From contig NZ_RARB01000002.1 of NCBI RefSeq assembly GCF_003612015.1, positions 185,583 through 249,582 on the forward strand: a stretch of DNA of 64,000 nt, given 5' to 3'. Below, piece after piece: positions 13,830 to 24,081 of the stretch (positions are counted from its first letter, which is position 1; each line of letters opens with the position of its first letter). The notes below the pieces were generated by a model. It did not search any database and had not been told where the DNA came from. It saw only the letters and a list, made by a program, of their open reading frames with translations. Both the position numbers and the translations under genes were made by a program. Source of the DNA: Pantoea piersonii. Lineage in GTDB: Bacteria; Pseudomonadota; Gammaproteobacteria; Enterobacterales; Enterobacteriaceae.

Positions 13830-14624
13830 ATGATCCACCAACCTCAACGCTTTTCCGACGCGCATTTCGCGCCCGTTCTCGCCCGTTTCGTTCAGCAGCA
13901 GCCGCTGGTTCACTGTATGACCAACGATGTCGTGCAGAACTTCACCGCCAACGTATTGCTGGCGCTTCACGCTTCGCCCGCGATGGTTATCGACCCTGAT
14001 GAGGCCGCGCAGTTTGCCGCGATAGCCGATGCGTTACTGATCAATGTCGGCACGCTGACTCGTGACCGTCGCGATGCGATGCTGGCGGCGGTACAGGCCG
14101 CTGAGGCATCGCAGACGCCCTGGGTGCTCGATCCGGTCGCGGTCGGGGCGCTGCGGCTGCGCACTGAATTCAGCCAGCAACTCCTTGCGCGGCGACCTGC
14201 CGCGGTGCGTGGCAATGCCTCTGAAATCCTCGCGCTGGCGCAGCAGAGCGTCGGCGGGCGTGGGGTAGATACGCAGCATCAGGCGGAAGCGGCGCTGGAG
14301 GCGGCGCACAGCCTGGCGAAGCGCGCGCAAACGCTGGTGGTCGTCAGCGGCGAGGTCGATTACGTCACAGACGGAGATACGACCTTGAGCATACCCGGCG
14401 GCAGCGCACTGATGACCCGCGTGGTGGGCACCGGCTGCGCGCTTTCCGCCGTAGTGGCGGCCTTTTGCAGTTTGCCCGGCGAACGGCTGCACAACGTCGC
14501 CAGCGCCTGCCGCGTGATGGCGTGCGCAGGTGAATGCGCCGCTGCGCAGACAGGCGCGCCGGGCAGCTTCGCCACGCTGTTTATTGATGCCTTATGGCAG
14601 CTGGCACAGGAGGCGCGCGCATGA
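13830..14624 (+). CDS. thiM: Hydroxyethylthiazole kinase
   Basis: Phosphorylates 4-methyl-5-(2-hydroxyethyl)thiazole in thiamine salvage. The ATG at 13830 gives 264 residues, the family length, and has GGGAG five bases upstream; the frame extends to 13785 without a ribosome site. Conserved segments: [17 protein letters not shown] near the N-terminus, [24 protein letters not shown], and the ATP/catalytic [13 protein letters not shown]. Preceded by the TPP riboswitch and overlapping thiD by four bases. Now expressed from an element-provided promoter and hybrid aptamer. Confidence 0.96.
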   Translation: MIHQPQRFSDAHFAPVLARFVQQQPLVHCMTNDVVQNFTANVLLALHASPAMVIDPDEAAQFAAIADALLINVGTLTRDRRDAMLAAVQAAEASQTPWVLDPVAVGALRLRTEFSQQLLARRPAAVRGNASEILALAQQSVGGRGVDTQHQAEAALEAAHSLAKRAQTLVVVSGEVDYVTDGDTTLSIPGGSALMTRVVGTGCALSAVVAAFCSLPGERLHNVASACRVMACAGECAAAQTGAPGSFATLFIDALWQLAQEARA

Positions 14625-15421
14625 AGCGTATCAACGCCCTGACTATTGCCGGAACCGACCCCAGCGGCGGCGCAGGCATTCAGGCCGATCTCAAGGCTTT
14701 TTCAGCGCTCGGCGCCTATGGAACCAGCGTCATTACCGCGCTGGTGGCGCAGAATACCTGCGGCGTGCAGTCGGTCTATCGTATCGATCCGGACTTTGTG
14801 GCGGCGCAGCTCGACTCGGTGCTGAGCGACGTGCGCATCGATACGGCGAAAATCGGCATGCTCTCGGAAACCGCCATCGTGCAAAAAGTGGCGGAAAAGC
14901 TGAAACGAGCCGACATCCCTTTTGTGGTGCTGGATACGGTGATGGTGGCGAAAAGCGGCGATCCCTTACTCTCGCCAGACGCGATCGCCAGCGTACGCGA
15001 GCTGCTGCTGCCGCAGGTGTCGTTAATTACGCCGAACCTGCCGGAAGCGGCCGCACTGCTTGAGTGCGCGCCAGCGCGCAGCGAAGAGGCGATGCTGGAG
15101 CAGGGCAACGCGCTGCTGGCGCTCGGCTGCCAGGCGGTGCTGATGAAAGGGGGGCATCTTGGCGACAGCGAAAGCCCGGACTGGCTGATCACGCGCGAGG
15201 GCGCAGAGCGCTTTACCGCGCCGCGCGTCAACACGCGCCATACACACGGCACCGGCTGTTCGCTCTCCGCCGCGCTGGCGGCGCTACGCCCGCGTCATGA
15301 CAGCTGGGCGCAAACGCTGCGCGAGGCGAAAGCGTGGCTGCAACAGGCGCTGATGCAGGCCGATACGCTGGAAGTAGGCAAAGGCATCGGGCCGGTGCAC
15401 CATTTTCATCGCTGGTGGTAG
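14621..15421 (+). CDS. thiD: Hydroxymethylpyrimidine/phosphomethylpyrimidine kinase
   Basis: Phosphorylates HMP and HMP-P for thiamine pyrophosphate synthesis and salvage. 266 residues, ribokinase fold: substrate segment [16 protein letters not shown] at the N-terminus, [14 protein letters not shown] in the middle, VLMKGGHL, and the [13 protein letters not shown] catalytic motif. Its ATG overlaps the thiM stop (ATGA), so the two are translationally coupled and share the riboswitch. Confidence 0.96.
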   Translation: MKRINALTIAGTDPSGGAGIQADLKAFSALGAYGTSVITALVAQNTCGVQSVYRIDPDFVAAQLDSVLSDVRIDTAKIGMLSETAIVQKVAEKLKRADIPFVVLDTVMVAKSGDPLLSPDAIASVRELLLPQVSLITPNLPEAAALLECAPARSEEAMLEQGNALLALGCQAVLMKGGHLGDSESPDWLITREGAERFTAPRVNTRHTHGTGCSLSAALAALRPRHDSWAQTLREAKAWLQQALMQADTLEVGKGIGPVHHFHRWW

Positions 15422-15569
15422 GGCAGAACGCCCTGGAATGAGAAATCTTGCTACGGATCCGTCTGAAAAATGGAGTCAGCAATTTGCGTCGTGATGCTGC
15501 GACGTTCAGGCTGTGGTGGCTCGCGCCGGTCTGCGCCGGCGCATCACCTCTTTTCTGACAGGAGTTAAC

Positions 15570-16622
15570 ATGACGGACATCGTACAGTTACTGGGCCAGG
15601 ACGCGGATTCTCTTCTTCAGCATCGCTGTCTGGCCCTGCCCGCGGAAAACCTCTATTTGCCCGGCCCCGATTATGTCGATCGCGTGATGATCGACAATAA
15701 CCGTTCGCCTGCGGTGCTGCGTAATATGCAGACGCTATACAACACCGGCCGCCTCGCGGGCACCGGCTATCTGTCAATCCTGCCGGTCGATCAGGGCGTG
15801 GAGCATTCGGCGGGCGCCTCCTTTGCCGCCAACCCGCACTATTTCGATCCCAAACATATCGTTGAGCTGGCGATTGAAGCGGGCTGTAACTGCGTGGCGT
15901 CAACCTATGGCGTGCTGGCCTCGGTGGCGCGCCGTTACGCGCATCGCATTCCCTTTATGGTGAAGCTGAACCACAACGAAACCCTGAGCTATCCGACGCA
16001 GTATGACCAGACGCTCTATGCCAGCGTCGAGCAGGCGTTCAATATGGGGGCAGTCGCCGTCGGTGCCACGATCTATTTTGGTTCCGAACAGTCGCGCCGC
16101 CAGATTGAAGAGATCGCCGCCGCTTTCGAGCGTGCGCACGAACTGGGCATGGTCACGGTACTCTGGGCTTATCTGCGCAATAACGATTTCAAAAAAGATG
16201 GCGTGGACTATCATGCCAGCGCCGATCTCACCGGACAGGCTAACCATCTGGCGGCGACCATCGGCGCGGATATCGTCAAGCAGAAGCTGGCGGAAAATAA
16301 CGGCGGCTACAAGGCGGTGAAGTTTGGGCATACCGATGAACGCGTTTACAGTACCCTGACCACAGACAACCCGATTGATCTGGTGCGCTACCAGCTGGCG
16401 AACTGCTATATGGGCCGCGCCGGGCTGATTAATTCCGGCGGCGCGTCGGCGGGCGAAACCGATATCGCAGAATCGGTGCGCACCGCGGTAATCAACAAGC
16501 GCGCGGGCGGCATGGGGCTAATCCTGGGGCGCAAGGCGTTTAAAAAGTCGCTTAAGGATGGCGTGGCGCTGATTAATGCGGTGCAGGATGTTTATCTCTC
16601 TAAAGAGGTCACCATCGCCTGA
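15570..16622 (+). CDS. fbaB: Class I fructose-bisphosphate aldolase
   Basis: Schiff-base aldolase of the archaeal-type FbaB family, used mainly in gluconeogenesis. The ATG at 15570 follows GGAG and gives 350 residues as in E. coli. Visible motifs: [11 protein letters not shown] near the N-terminus, FMVKLNHNE, the region of the catalytic lysine in AVKFGHTDE, and [12 protein letters not shown] phosphate-binding loop followed by [12 protein letters not shown]. About 150 bases separate it from thiD, so it is probably a separate unit. Convergent with rspR across a shared terminator. Confidence 0.95.
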   Translation: MTDIVQLLGQDADSLLQHRCLALPAENLYLPGPDYVDRVMIDNNRSPAVLRNMQTLYNTGRLAGTGYLSILPVDQGVEHSAGASFAANPHYFDPKHIVELAIEAGCNCVASTYGVLASVARRYAHRIPFMVKLNHNETLSYPTQYDQTLYASVEQAFNMGAVAVGATIYFGSEQSRRQIEEIAAAFERAHELGMVTVLWAYLRNNDFKKDGVDYHASADLTGQANHLAATIGADIVKQKLAENNGGYKAVKFGHTDERVYSTLTTDNPIDLVRYQLANCYMGRAGLINSGGASAGETDIAESVRTAVINKRAGGMGLILGRKAFKKSLKDGVALINAVQDVYLSKEVTIA

Positions 16623-16691
16623 TTAAACCCGGCTTCGCCAGGGGTTTAAGGGGTCTGGATAAGGAGTTTACGGATCCTGCGACGAAGAGAT

Positions 16692-16722
16692 GAAAAAGGC
16701 CAGCGGACGCTGGCCTTCTTTA
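16692..16722. terminator. Bidirectional terminator between fbaB and rspR
   Basis: GGCCAGCG/CGCTGGCC stem (16698-16705 with 16708-16715), with A-rich 5' and T-rich 3' flanks, so it can stop transcripts from both convergent genes. Confidence 0.85.
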
Positions 16723-16730
16723 TTATGAGA

Positions 16731-17417
16731 TTACAGCGACTCAAACCACTCGCTGTTGCGCTCGGCAATGGGCGTAATGGAGAAAATCATCTCCTGCAGA
16801 TGACGGCGCATTGCCGCTTCGGCAGCGTCGGCATCGTGATTTTTTAACGCCGACAGAATCTCCTCGTGCTGCTCTATCAGGCTGTCCGGCGGCGAGACTT
16901 CGCTCAGCGTCAGGAAGCGCACGCGGTCCATCGCCGCTTTGATATTTTCTACCGTCTCCCACGCCAGCGCGCAGTTAATGCTCTCGGCAATCAGCCGATG
17001 GAACTCATCGTCGAGGCCCAGAAACGCCTGGCTGTCCTGACGGCTGGCCGCCATTTTCTGCAGCTGAAGATTGTGCTCCAGCGTCATCAGCGCCGCAGGC
17101 TCAATCTCCAGCGCCGCACGCCGCACGACCGAAACCTCTACCGCTTCGCGAATAAACCGGCCATCCGCTACGCGGCGCGCAGAGATTTTCCGTACGAAGG
17201 TGCCGCGCTGCGGCAGTACCTGCACCAGACCCGCCTCTGCCAGCTTGATAAAGGCTTCACGCACCGGCTGGCGCGACACGTTAAACCGGGCTGAAACTTC
17301 TTTTTCTGACAGCAGCGAACCCGGCTGGATGACGCAGGTCACGATATCCTTCCGCAGATAACGATAGATCTGCTGGTTAACCGGTTCGCTGGTGGTAATG
17401 GTATAGGCGATTGACAT
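16731..17417 (-). CDS. rspR: GntR/FadR-family regulator RspR
   Basis: Transcription factor of 228 residues, the length of E. coli RspR (YdfH) and colinear with it. The N-terminal winged helix reads SEKEVSARFNVSRQPVREAFIKL; the C-terminal FCD domain has the metal-binding pattern (LDDEFHRL, IEQHEEIL, MRRHLQEM). It probably represses the adjacent rspAB-type operon and is released by a sugar-acid ligand. Last gene in this minus-strand series, 100 bases past ydfI. Confidence 0.9.
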   Translation of the reverse strand: MSIAYTITTSEPVNQQIYRYLRKDIVTCVIQPGSLLSEKEVSARFNVSRQPVREAFIKLAEAGLVQVLPQRGTFVRKISARRVADGRFIREAVEVSVVRRAALEIEPAALMTLEHNLQLQKMAASRQDSQAFLGLDDEFHRLIAESINCALAWETVENIKAAMDRVRFLTLSEVSPPDSLIEQHEEILSALKNHDADAAEAAMRRHLQEMIFSITPIAERNSEWFESL

Positions 17418-17517
17418 GCGGCATATCCGTATTACGGCTGGCCGTAGCCAGCCCGTTGGGAAAGTGTCAGTCTAATCAGCGCGCTGCGACTGCGCCAGCG
17501 CTTTTGATACTGAACAA

Positions 17518-18978
17518 TTACAGCGAATGGACAATCTGCGCCACGGTGGCGCGTGCGCCATGCTCGCGCAGCTGCAGCCAGAAGCGCGTCAGCGTGGCGA
17601 CGACTTCCGCATTCTGCGCCAGATCTTCGCCAAATACCGCTTTCATCCCCAGCAGCGCTTTCACGCGCGCTTCACCTTCGGCGCTGGCAGCTACGCGCTC
17701 CGCCAGCTCCGCTTTCAGCGGATCGCGGATCTCGATCGGCGCGCCTTGCTCATCCACGCCGCCGACATAGCGCATCCAGCCCGCTACGCCCAGCAGCAGC
17801 AGGTCGCAGTTGCTGCCGTTGCGCAGGTGCCAGCGCACGCTGTCGAGCAGGCGCTGCGGCAGCTTCTGCGTGCCGTCGGTTGCGATCTGCCAGGTGCGGT
17901 GCTTAATCGCGCGGTTTTCGTAACGCGCGATCAGCGAGTCGGCGTAGGCGGTGAGATCGACGCCCGGCGTGCGCAGCGTCGGCGCCTGCTGCTCAAGCAT
18001 TAGCCTGCGGGCGGCGGTGCGCAGGCTGGTATCGGCCATACAGTCGCTGATGTATTCATAGCCGGACAGGAAGCCGAGATAAGCCAGAAAGGAGTGGCTG
18101 CCGTTAAGCATCCGCAGCTTCATCTCTTCAAACGGCAGCACGTCTTTAACCAGTTCCGCGCCCGCCTGCTCCCAGGCTGGCCGACCGCTGACGAAATTAT
18201 CCTCGATGACCCACTGGAAAAAGGGTTCCGCTTCGACCGCGACCGGATCGCTACAGCCGAGGCGGTCGGCAAGCTGAGCAAAGGCGCTGTCGGTCATCGC
18301 CGGAACGATGCGATCGACCATGGTGGAAGGGAAGGTGACATGTTGCTGAATATAGTCCGCCAGCGCGCCATCCTGCCGCTGCGCCAGCTGTACAATCACA
18401 TTGCGCGTGACGTGGCCATTTTCCGGCATATTGTCGCAGGACATCACGCTGAACGGCGGCAATCCCGCGTCGCGGCGTCGGCGGATCGCCGCCAGAATCA
18501 GGCCCGGCAGCGAACGCGGCGCATCGGGATGGGCCAGATCGTGCTGGATATCGGGATGTTCATGGTTGAGGTCGCCGCTGGCGGGATGATGGCAGTAGCC
18601 TTTCTCTGTTACCGTCATAGAGACAATCGCCACGTCCGGCTGGCTCATGGCGGCGATGACCGCCTCAATGCCGTCGCCTTTGCCGTGCAGCGCTGAAGTG
18701 ATGACGCCGATGACCCGCGTATTTAGCGAGTCGTCAGCCATTTCCGTGAGGGTATACAGGTGATCCTGCTGACGCAGCGCCTGAATCAGCTCGCCGCTGT
18801 TGAGGTTGACTTCACAATAGCCCCAGTCACTGCCCTGTTCCGCCAGCTTGTCGCTGCACAGCGCCTGGTGCGCGCGGTGAAAAGCGCCGAAGCCAATATG
18901 CACCATGCGGGTTTTCAGTTTGCTGCGATCGTAGCGCGGGCGCTGCACGTCGGCGGGAAGGCGATCAATCTCTAACAT
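17518..18978 (-). CDS. ydfI: Mannitol dehydrogenase family oxidoreductase (YdfI/UxuB type)
   Basis: NAD-dependent long-chain polyol/hexonate dehydrogenase of 486 residues, the length of E. coli YdfI. The N-terminal dinucleotide fold has VHIGFGAFHRAHQ; the catalytic region includes PSTMVDRIVPA and the family signature KLRMLNGSHSFLAYLG with its Lys and Asn/His. The substrate is probably a mannonate/fructuronate-type pair, judging from RspA upstream. Cotranscribed with the MFS carrier. Confidence 0.92.
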   Translation of the reverse strand: MLEIDRLPADVQRPRYDRSKLKTRMVHIGFGAFHRAHQALCSDKLAEQGSDWGYCEVNLNSGELIQALRQQDHLYTLTEMADDSLNTRVIGVITSALHGKGDGIEAVIAAMSQPDVAIVSMTVTEKGYCHHPASGDLNHEHPDIQHDLAHPDAPRSLPGLILAAIRRRRDAGLPPFSVMSCDNMPENGHVTRNVIVQLAQRQDGALADYIQQHVTFPSTMVDRIVPAMTDSAFAQLADRLGCSDPVAVEAEPFFQWVIEDNFVSGRPAWEQAGAELVKDVLPFEEMKLRMLNGSHSFLAYLGFLSGYEYISDCMADTSLRTAARRLMLEQQAPTLRTPGVDLTAYADSLIARYENRAIKHRTWQIATDGTQKLPQRLLDSVRWHLRNGSNCDLLLLGVAGWMRYVGGVDEQGAPIEIRDPLKAELAERVAASAEGEARVKALLGMKAVFGEDLAQNAEVVATLTRFWLQLREHGARATVAQIVHSL

Positions 18979-19042
18979 AGTCCGTCCTTATGGCAAACGG
19001 GGCGTCCTGCGCCCCGTGATTCAGTCATGTAAAACGTTCTGC

Positions 19043-20326
19043 TTATACCGAAACCGGCTTCTTGCTCGCTTTCGGGCTGCGGATAACGAACAGCACCAGG
19101 AAGGCGCCAACGGCGGCGACGCAGCCGGCCAGTACAAAGGCGCTGTCAAACTTGCCGGTATGCTGCACGATAAAGCCGGTGACGATCGGGCCGATGATGC
19201 CCGAGAGGCTGCCTACCAGATGAATAAAGCCGCTGATGCTGCCGACGCGGCTCTTGTGCACCACGTCCTGAATAATCGCCCAGTAGATGGCCCCGGTGAT
19301 ATAGAGGAAGAAGATCGATATCGACATCATCATCACTGCAGAGTTGACCTCTTTTACCGTACCCGCCAGTGCCACACAAACGGCGGCGGCGAACAGTGAG
19401 ACCACCAGCACAATTTTACGGGACAACAGTAACTTGCCGGTAATATTGAAGATCTTGTCTGAGATCCAGCCGCCCAGCGCCAGACCGACGAAGCCGACAA
19501 TCCACGGGATCATGGTGGTGATCGACATCGATTTAATATCGAGGCCGTGCGCCTGCACCAGATAGGCCGGGAACCAGCTCAGGAAGAAGAACAGAATATA
19601 GTTGTAGCAGAAGAAGGCGAAGGCGGTGACCAGAATAATCGGCTGACGCAGATAGTAGCCGAAGCCGTGGGACGCCTGTGCCAGATCCGCTTCTTCGCCC
19701 GGCTGCTCGGCTTTCAGTTTATCAACCAGCGCGCGCTCTTCATCCGAGACATGCTTGCTCTTTGCCGGGTTGTCTGCTGAAACGAACAGCCAGATCCCCA
19801 TCCATACCAGACCAATCAGGCAGATAATAACGAAAGCCGGACGCCAGCCGAAGGCGAGAGCGAGGTAGCCGATAATGGGGCCCGCTACCGCGCCGCCCAG
19901 CGGCGAACCGGCGCTCAACAGGCCCATCGCGGTGGCGGCCTGTTTTTTCGGGAACCAGCCGTTAATCGCTTTGTTGGCTGAGGCGCAAATAGGGCCTTCC
20001 GCCATGCCGAACAGTACGCGCAGGATCAGCATCGACCAGAAGCCGGTCGCCAGCGCGGTCATGCCGCAGAACAGCGACCACATGCCAACCGCCAGGCCAA
20101 GCACGATTTTCGGGCCAAAGCGGTCAGTGGCGACGCCGCCGATGAAGTTGAACAAGGCATAGCCGAAGAAGAAGCTGCCGAAGATCATGCCGAACTGTTC
20201 GGCGTTGATCGCCAGATCTTTTTCTACCAGCGGCAGAGTAAGGGAGAGGGCGACACGATCGAGGTAGTTGATCATGTAAACAAGAAACAACAGCAGTACA
20301 ATTGTCCAGCGCAGATTTTTAAACAT
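19043..20326 (-). CDS. MFS transporter, anion:cation symporter type (YdfJ/ExuT-like)
   Basis: Twelve-TM major facilitator of 427 residues. It starts with a cytoplasmic FKNLRW, the TM1 motif YLDRVALS, and the loop 2-3 motif DRFGPK. The long central loop (~200-225) and the second-half motif GGWISDKI place it with sugar-acid carriers. It most likely imports the hexonate degraded by the neighbouring RspA, RspB and YdfI proteins. Confidence 0.9.
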   Translation of the reverse strand: MFKNLRWTIVLLLFLVYMINYLDRVALSLTLPLVEKDLAINAEQFGMIFGSFFFGYALFNFIGGVATDRFGPKIVLGLAVGMWSLFCGMTALATGFWSMLILRVLFGMAEGPICASANKAINGWFPKKQAATAMGLLSAGSPLGGAVAGPIIGYLALAFGWRPAFVIICLIGLVWMGIWLFVSADNPAKSKHVSDEERALVDKLKAEQPGEEADLAQASHGFGYYLRQPIILVTAFAFFCYNYILFFFLSWFPAYLVQAHGLDIKSMSITTMIPWIVGFVGLALGGWISDKIFNITGKLLLSRKIVLVVSLFAAAVCVALAGTVKEVNSAVMMMSISIFFLYITGAIYWAIIQDVVHKSRVGSISGFIHLVGSLSGIIGPIVTGFIVQHTGKFDSAFVLAGCVAAVGAFLVLFVIRSPKASKKPVSV

Positions 20327-20403
20327 AGTGGCTCCAACGCTTTTTTATAGTGATAGTAGGCCGGCAGCGCGCTGCCGGCTGAATCCCCGGTGAGGCAAGG
20401 CGG

Positions 20404-21411
20404 CTACATCTCTAAAACGACCTTACAGCAGGTGCGGGGGTCTTTTTCGAACAGCGTCATCGCGCGTTCGATTTCGTCGAGCGAAAAGTAGTGCGTAACC
20501 AGTTTTTCTGGCTGGATCAGCCCCTGTTCCATCCACTCAATGACCTGTGGAAAGCGATGGCTGTTAAGGCGAGAGGTAAACAGCGACAGCTCTTTGCTGG
20601 TGAGACTTTGTTGCGTGATGCTACACGGCTCGCCGGAGAAGCCGAGCAGTCCGATACGCGCGGCGGGCGAGGCGATCGCCGCTGCTTCTGCCAGAATCGA
20701 CGGATGGCAGGCGGCATCAATAATCAACGTCGGCTGCACCCCTTCCAGCTGCGCCGCCAGCGCCACTTCGGCGTTGTTGAAGACGCGATCCGCGCCGCTG
20801 GCCTGCGCCAGCTCAAGACGCTCCGGCAGACGATCCACCACCAGCACCTGCGCTACCTTATAGACTCCTTTCAGCACCTGAATCGCCGTCAGGCCCATCG
20901 GACCCGCGCCGTAAATCAGCGCCACATCCTGCGGCTGCGGCTTAAGGAACGCGGTAATATTGGCCGCGATAGTGAAAGGTTCCACCATACTGGCCAGCCT
21001 GTCAGGGATGGTCGTCGGCAGGGTATAAGCGTTGCTGGCGGGCGCGACGCTATACTCGCTGAAGCCGCCGTCGCGATGTACGCCGATCACGCTCAGCGTG
21101 GTGCAAACGTTAGGGCGGCCTACCGAGCAGGGATAGCAGTGGCCGCAGCTGACGACGGGATCGACCGCCACGCGTTCGCCGATGCGGCTGGCGTCAACAC
21201 CGTCGCCGACGGCATCAATCACGCCGAAAAATTCATGGCCGATGACGCGCGGATATTTAGCGAAAGGGTTATGGCCATGCCAGATATGCACGTCGGAGCC
21301 GCAGATGCTGGCGTATTTCACCTTTACGCGTACTTCGCCCGCAGCGGGTGCAGGTAACGGACGCTCCGCCAGAACCAGCGTGCCGGGTTGTTCTATAACA
21401 ACGCTTTTCAT
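20404..21411 (-). CDS. rspB: Zinc-type alcohol dehydrogenase RspB
   Basis: Medium-chain dehydrogenase of 335 residues. Catalytic zinc ligands in SICGSDVHIW and GHEF, structural zinc cysteines in SCGHCYPCSVGRPNVC, and a Rossmann GAGPMGLTA motif. ATG at 21411 has AAGGAG nine bases before; the longer frame starting at 21579 only overlaps rspA. Ten bases separate it from the rspA stop, so the two form an operon as in E. coli. Confidence 0.93.
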   Translation of the reverse strand: MKSVVIEQPGTLVLAERPLPAPAAGEVRVKVKYASICGSDVHIWHGHNPFAKYPRVIGHEFFGVIDAVGDGVDASRIGERVAVDPVVSCGHCYPCSVGRPNVCTTLSVIGVHRDGGFSEYSVAPASNAYTLPTTIPDRLASMVEPFTIAANITAFLKPQPQDVALIYGAGPMGLTAIQVLKGVYKVAQVLVVDRLPERLELAQASGADRVFNNAEVALAAQLEGVQPTLIIDAACHPSILAEAAAIASPAARIGLLGFSGEPCSITQQSLTSKELSLFTSRLNSHRFPQVIEWMEQGLIQPEKLVTHYFSLDEIERAMTLFEKDPRTCCKVVLEM

Positions 21412-21421
21412 GATGCGCTCC

Positions 21422-22636
21422 TTACCAGTTCCACAGTGTGCCGTCTTCCAGACGGGCCACTGGCAGATAAGCGGGTTCATAGGGATATTTCGCCGCCAGC
21501 TTTTCATTAAATTCGATACCCAGCCCCGGCTTGTCGCCCGGATGCATAAAGCCATCTTCGAAGCGCCAGTTGGCGTCAAACAGCTCCATCATCTGCTCGG
21601 AGAAGCCCATATACTCTTGCACGCCGAAATTCGGCACCCACAGGTCAAAGTGGAGCGCCGCCGCCATGCAGACCGGCGAGAGATCCGAGGGGCCGTGCGA
21701 GCCGGTGCGTACCTGGTAGAGCGAGGCGAAATCGGCGATGCGGCGCATGCCGGTGATGCCGCCTGCGTGGGTGATGGTGGTGCGGATATAGTCGATCAGC
21801 TGCTCTTCAATCAGCTGCTTGCAGTCCCAGATACTGTTGAACACTTCGCCGACCGCAATCGGCGTGACGGTATGCTGGCGGATCAGGCGGAAGCACGCCT
21901 GGTTTTCAGCGGGCGTCGGGTCTTCCATCCAGAACAGGCGGTAATCTTCGACGCTTTTGCCGAAGCGCGCCGCTTCGATCGGCGTCAGGCGGTGATGCAT
22001 ATCGTGCAGCAGGTGTTCGTTGAAGCCGAATTTATCGCGGATGGCTTCAAACAGCTTCGGCGTAAAGTCGAGGTACTTCTCCGTTGACCACAGCTGCTCT
22101 TCCGGCCAGTTCCCTTTGGTTGCTGGCTCATAGGCCAGCCCTTTGCCTTTCGCCATGCCGTAAGTGGTTTTCATGCCCGGCACGCCGCACTGGGCGCGAA
22201 TCGCTTTGAAGCCCATCTCCTTGTGCTTTGCGTAGTCATCCATCACTTCATCGATGGTATGGCCGGTGGTGTGGCAATAGACCATAACGCCGGTGCGCGA
22301 GGCGCCGCCCAGCAGCTGGTAGAGCGGCATATTGGCGGCTTTGCCTTTGATATCCCACAGCGCCGTATCGACCGCAGAGATAGCTGACATGGTGACCGGC
22401 CCGCGACGCCAGTAGGCGCCTTTATAGAAATATTGCCAGATATCCTCGATCTGATGCGCGTCGCGGCCAATCAGCTGCGGACACACATGATCTTTCAGGT
22501 AGGAGGCGACCGGCAGTTCGCGGCCGTTAAGGGTCGCGTCGCCGATGCCGGTAATGCCTTCATCGGTGGTGATTTTCAGCGTAACGAAGTTTCTGCCTGC
22601 GCAGGTAACAAAGACTTCAGCGTTAACAATTTTCAT
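21422..22636 (-). CDS. rspA: D-mannonate dehydratase family protein RspA
   Basis: Enolase-superfamily acid-sugar dehydratase of 404 residues, same length as E. coli RspA. N-terminal capping domain ([21 protein letters not shown]) followed by the barrel with metal ligands in [17 protein letters not shown] and AVGEVF, and HGPSDLSP. Probably converts D-mannonate or a related hexonate to a 2-keto-3-deoxy product. First gene of the operon, with a CRP site 81-96 bases before its start. Confidence 0.93.
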   Translation of the reverse strand: MKIVNAEVFVTCAGRNFVTLKITTDEGITGIGDATLNGRELPVASYLKDHVCPQLIGRDAHQIEDIWQYFYKGAYWRRGPVTMSAISAVDTALWDIKGKAANMPLYQLLGGASRTGVMVYCHTTGHTIDEVMDDYAKHKEMGFKAIRAQCGVPGMKTTYGMAKGKGLAYEPATKGNWPEEQLWSTEKYLDFTPKLFEAIRDKFGFNEHLLHDMHHRLTPIEAARFGKSVEDYRLFWMEDPTPAENQACFRLIRQHTVTPIAVGEVFNSIWDCKQLIEEQLIDYIRTTITHAGGITGMRRIADFASLYQVRTGSHGPSDLSPVCMAAALHFDLWVPNFGVQEYMGFSEQMMELFDANWRFEDGFMHPGDKPGLGIEFNEKLAAKYPYEPAYLPVARLEDGTLWNW

Positions 22637-22716
22637 TTTTCCGTGGCCTTCATTCAGCAATCAATGCTGAAAAAGTACGCGCATTTATACTACCATACAA
22701 GTTGAGGTTGCAGAGT

Positions 22717-22732
22717 TGTGAAGACAATCACA
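22717..22732. promoter_or_regulatory. CRP-cAMP site upstream of rspA
   Basis: TGTGA-N6-TCACA with both half-sites perfect (read on the minus strand). A nearby A+T-rich stretch with TATAAA (about 22683-22690, minus strand) could be the -10 and overlap an RspR site. Implies catabolite control of the hexonate operon. Confidence 0.8.
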
Positions 22733-22814
22733 GAGAGAATTTCAGGGCTGGCGCGCAGCTCTTAAGCCCGCGCCAGCGGCAGAAAAGCTAACAAGCAGGC
22801 AGCACGCCCCGAAA

Positions 22815-22850
22815 AGCAAAACGTCCCGCGCCGTGAATGACGCGGGACGA
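22815..22850 (-). terminator. Terminator of yegS
   Basis: Minus strand GTCCCGCG (22848-22841) pairs with CGCGGGAC (22830-22823), followed by GTTTTGCTTTT. Lies 110 bases past the yegS stop. Confidence 0.7.
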
Positions 22851-22959
22851 GCAGACAGGGATAGTCTCTTTTGCCTTTATGTCACTGGGTGATGCTGCGC
22901 ACGTCAGCGCAGCCGGTTTAGCCAGAGCGGCGCTTGACTCAGCGCCCGGGAGGCTAACG

Positions 22960-23859
22960 TCAGGCCAGCAACGCGCACTGCGGCGGCAGACGGCAGCTAA
23001 GCGCGCCGGGTAGTACCTCAATGTCGAACTCGCGGCCGGAGAGCGGTTCGCCATCCAGGTTAAAGGTCATCTCATTTGGCGAAACGATGCGCAGCGAAGT
23101 GAGTTTAGCGGTCACAATATTCGGATTGTCGTCGTTGCTGGTCAGCGAGTGCAGCAGGGTGGGCAGCAGCTCCTGCGCGGTGACGATGCTGACGTCCAGC
23201 AGGCCGTCATTGATCAGCGCCGATGGACACAAACGCTGGCCGCCGCCCGCCTGACGCCCGTTGCCGACGCCAATCGCCAGCGCGTCGCCCTGCCAGTGAA
23301 ACTCAGGGCCGGTAATCTCGCAGCTATCGGGTTTCAGCGTGTCCATCCGCATCAGTCCGTGAATAAAATAGGAGACGCCGCCCAGCGCAGACTTCAGCTT
23401 CTCCGGCGTTTCGGTCGTGATGCGGGTGCCGAAACCGCCGGTCGCCATATTAATGAAAAAGCGATCCTGATTAACCCGCGCCAGGTCGATAACGTGAGCC
23501 TTGCCCTGAACCGCCAGGCGCAGCGCGGGCTCCATTTCGGCAGGAATGCCGACGCTGGTGGCAAAATCGTTGGCGGTGCCAAGAGGAAGAATGCCCAGCA
23601 CCGGCCGTCGGGCGGCATCAACGGCGGTCAGCGCGGTGGCGATTTCGTTAATAGTGCCGTCGCCGCCGCCAGCAACGATGGTCTCTGCGCCCAGTCGCAG
23701 CGCTTCCTCGACGTAACGTTCGCCGTCGCCTTTCTCCCAGGTAACGCGCACGGCGATGGCAAAGCCCTCATCGCGCAGCGTCGTGACAGCCGCGCGCAAC
23801 TCCTCGTTACCTGCGCCTTTGCCGTTAAGAATTATTAGAGTAAGCGATTGTTTTTCCAT
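22960..23859 (-). CDS. yegS: Lipid kinase YegS
   Basis: Diacylglycerol-kinase-fold lipid kinase, phosphatidylglycerol kinase activity reported for the E. coli protein. ATG at 23859 gives 299 residues, the family length, with AAGGA upstream. Motifs: nucleotide-binding [34 protein letters not shown], and the C-terminal [10 protein letters not shown]. Transcribed alone and followed by a terminator. Confidence 0.95.
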   Translation of the reverse strand: MEKQSLTLIILNGKGAGNEELRAAVTTLRDEGFAIAVRVTWEKGDGERYVEEALRLGAETIVAGGGDGTINEIATALTAVDAARRPVLGILPLGTANDFATSVGIPAEMEPALRLAVQGKAHVIDLARVNQDRFFINMATGGFGTRITTETPEKLKSALGGVSYFIHGLMRMDTLKPDSCEITGPEFHWQGDALAIGVGNGRQAGGGQRLCPSALINDGLLDVSIVTAQELLPTLLHSLTSNDDNPNIVTAKLTSLRIVSPNEMTFNLDGEPLSGREFDIEVLPGALSCRLPPQCALLA

Positions 23860-23934
23860 TATCCATTCCTTGAAAACCCACAAAGATTTCTGCTTATAGC
23901 ATAGTCAGGAGGGAAAATTTACGGGAGAAAAGCG

Positions 23935-23970
23935 GAAAAAAGAAAACCCGCACGGGGGAGCCGGGCGGGT
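23935..23970 (-). terminator. Terminator of yegQ
   Basis: Minus strand ACCCGC (23970-23965) pairs with GCGGGT (23951-23946), G+C-rich loop, then TTTTCTTTTTT. Confidence 0.75.
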
Positions 23971-24081
23971 GAATGAGGTGGTTCCTGATACAACAGCTAT
24001 TAGTTGTTACTCGTTCGCAGCAGGCGCGACTATAAAGGAGCGCGCAGCGGCGGTCTGTGATCCTGTTCTAACTTCGTCTGT

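Noticed and set aside
13602..13970. 122-codon minus-strand frame
   Set aside because: Runs antisense through the TPP riboswitch and the start of thiM.
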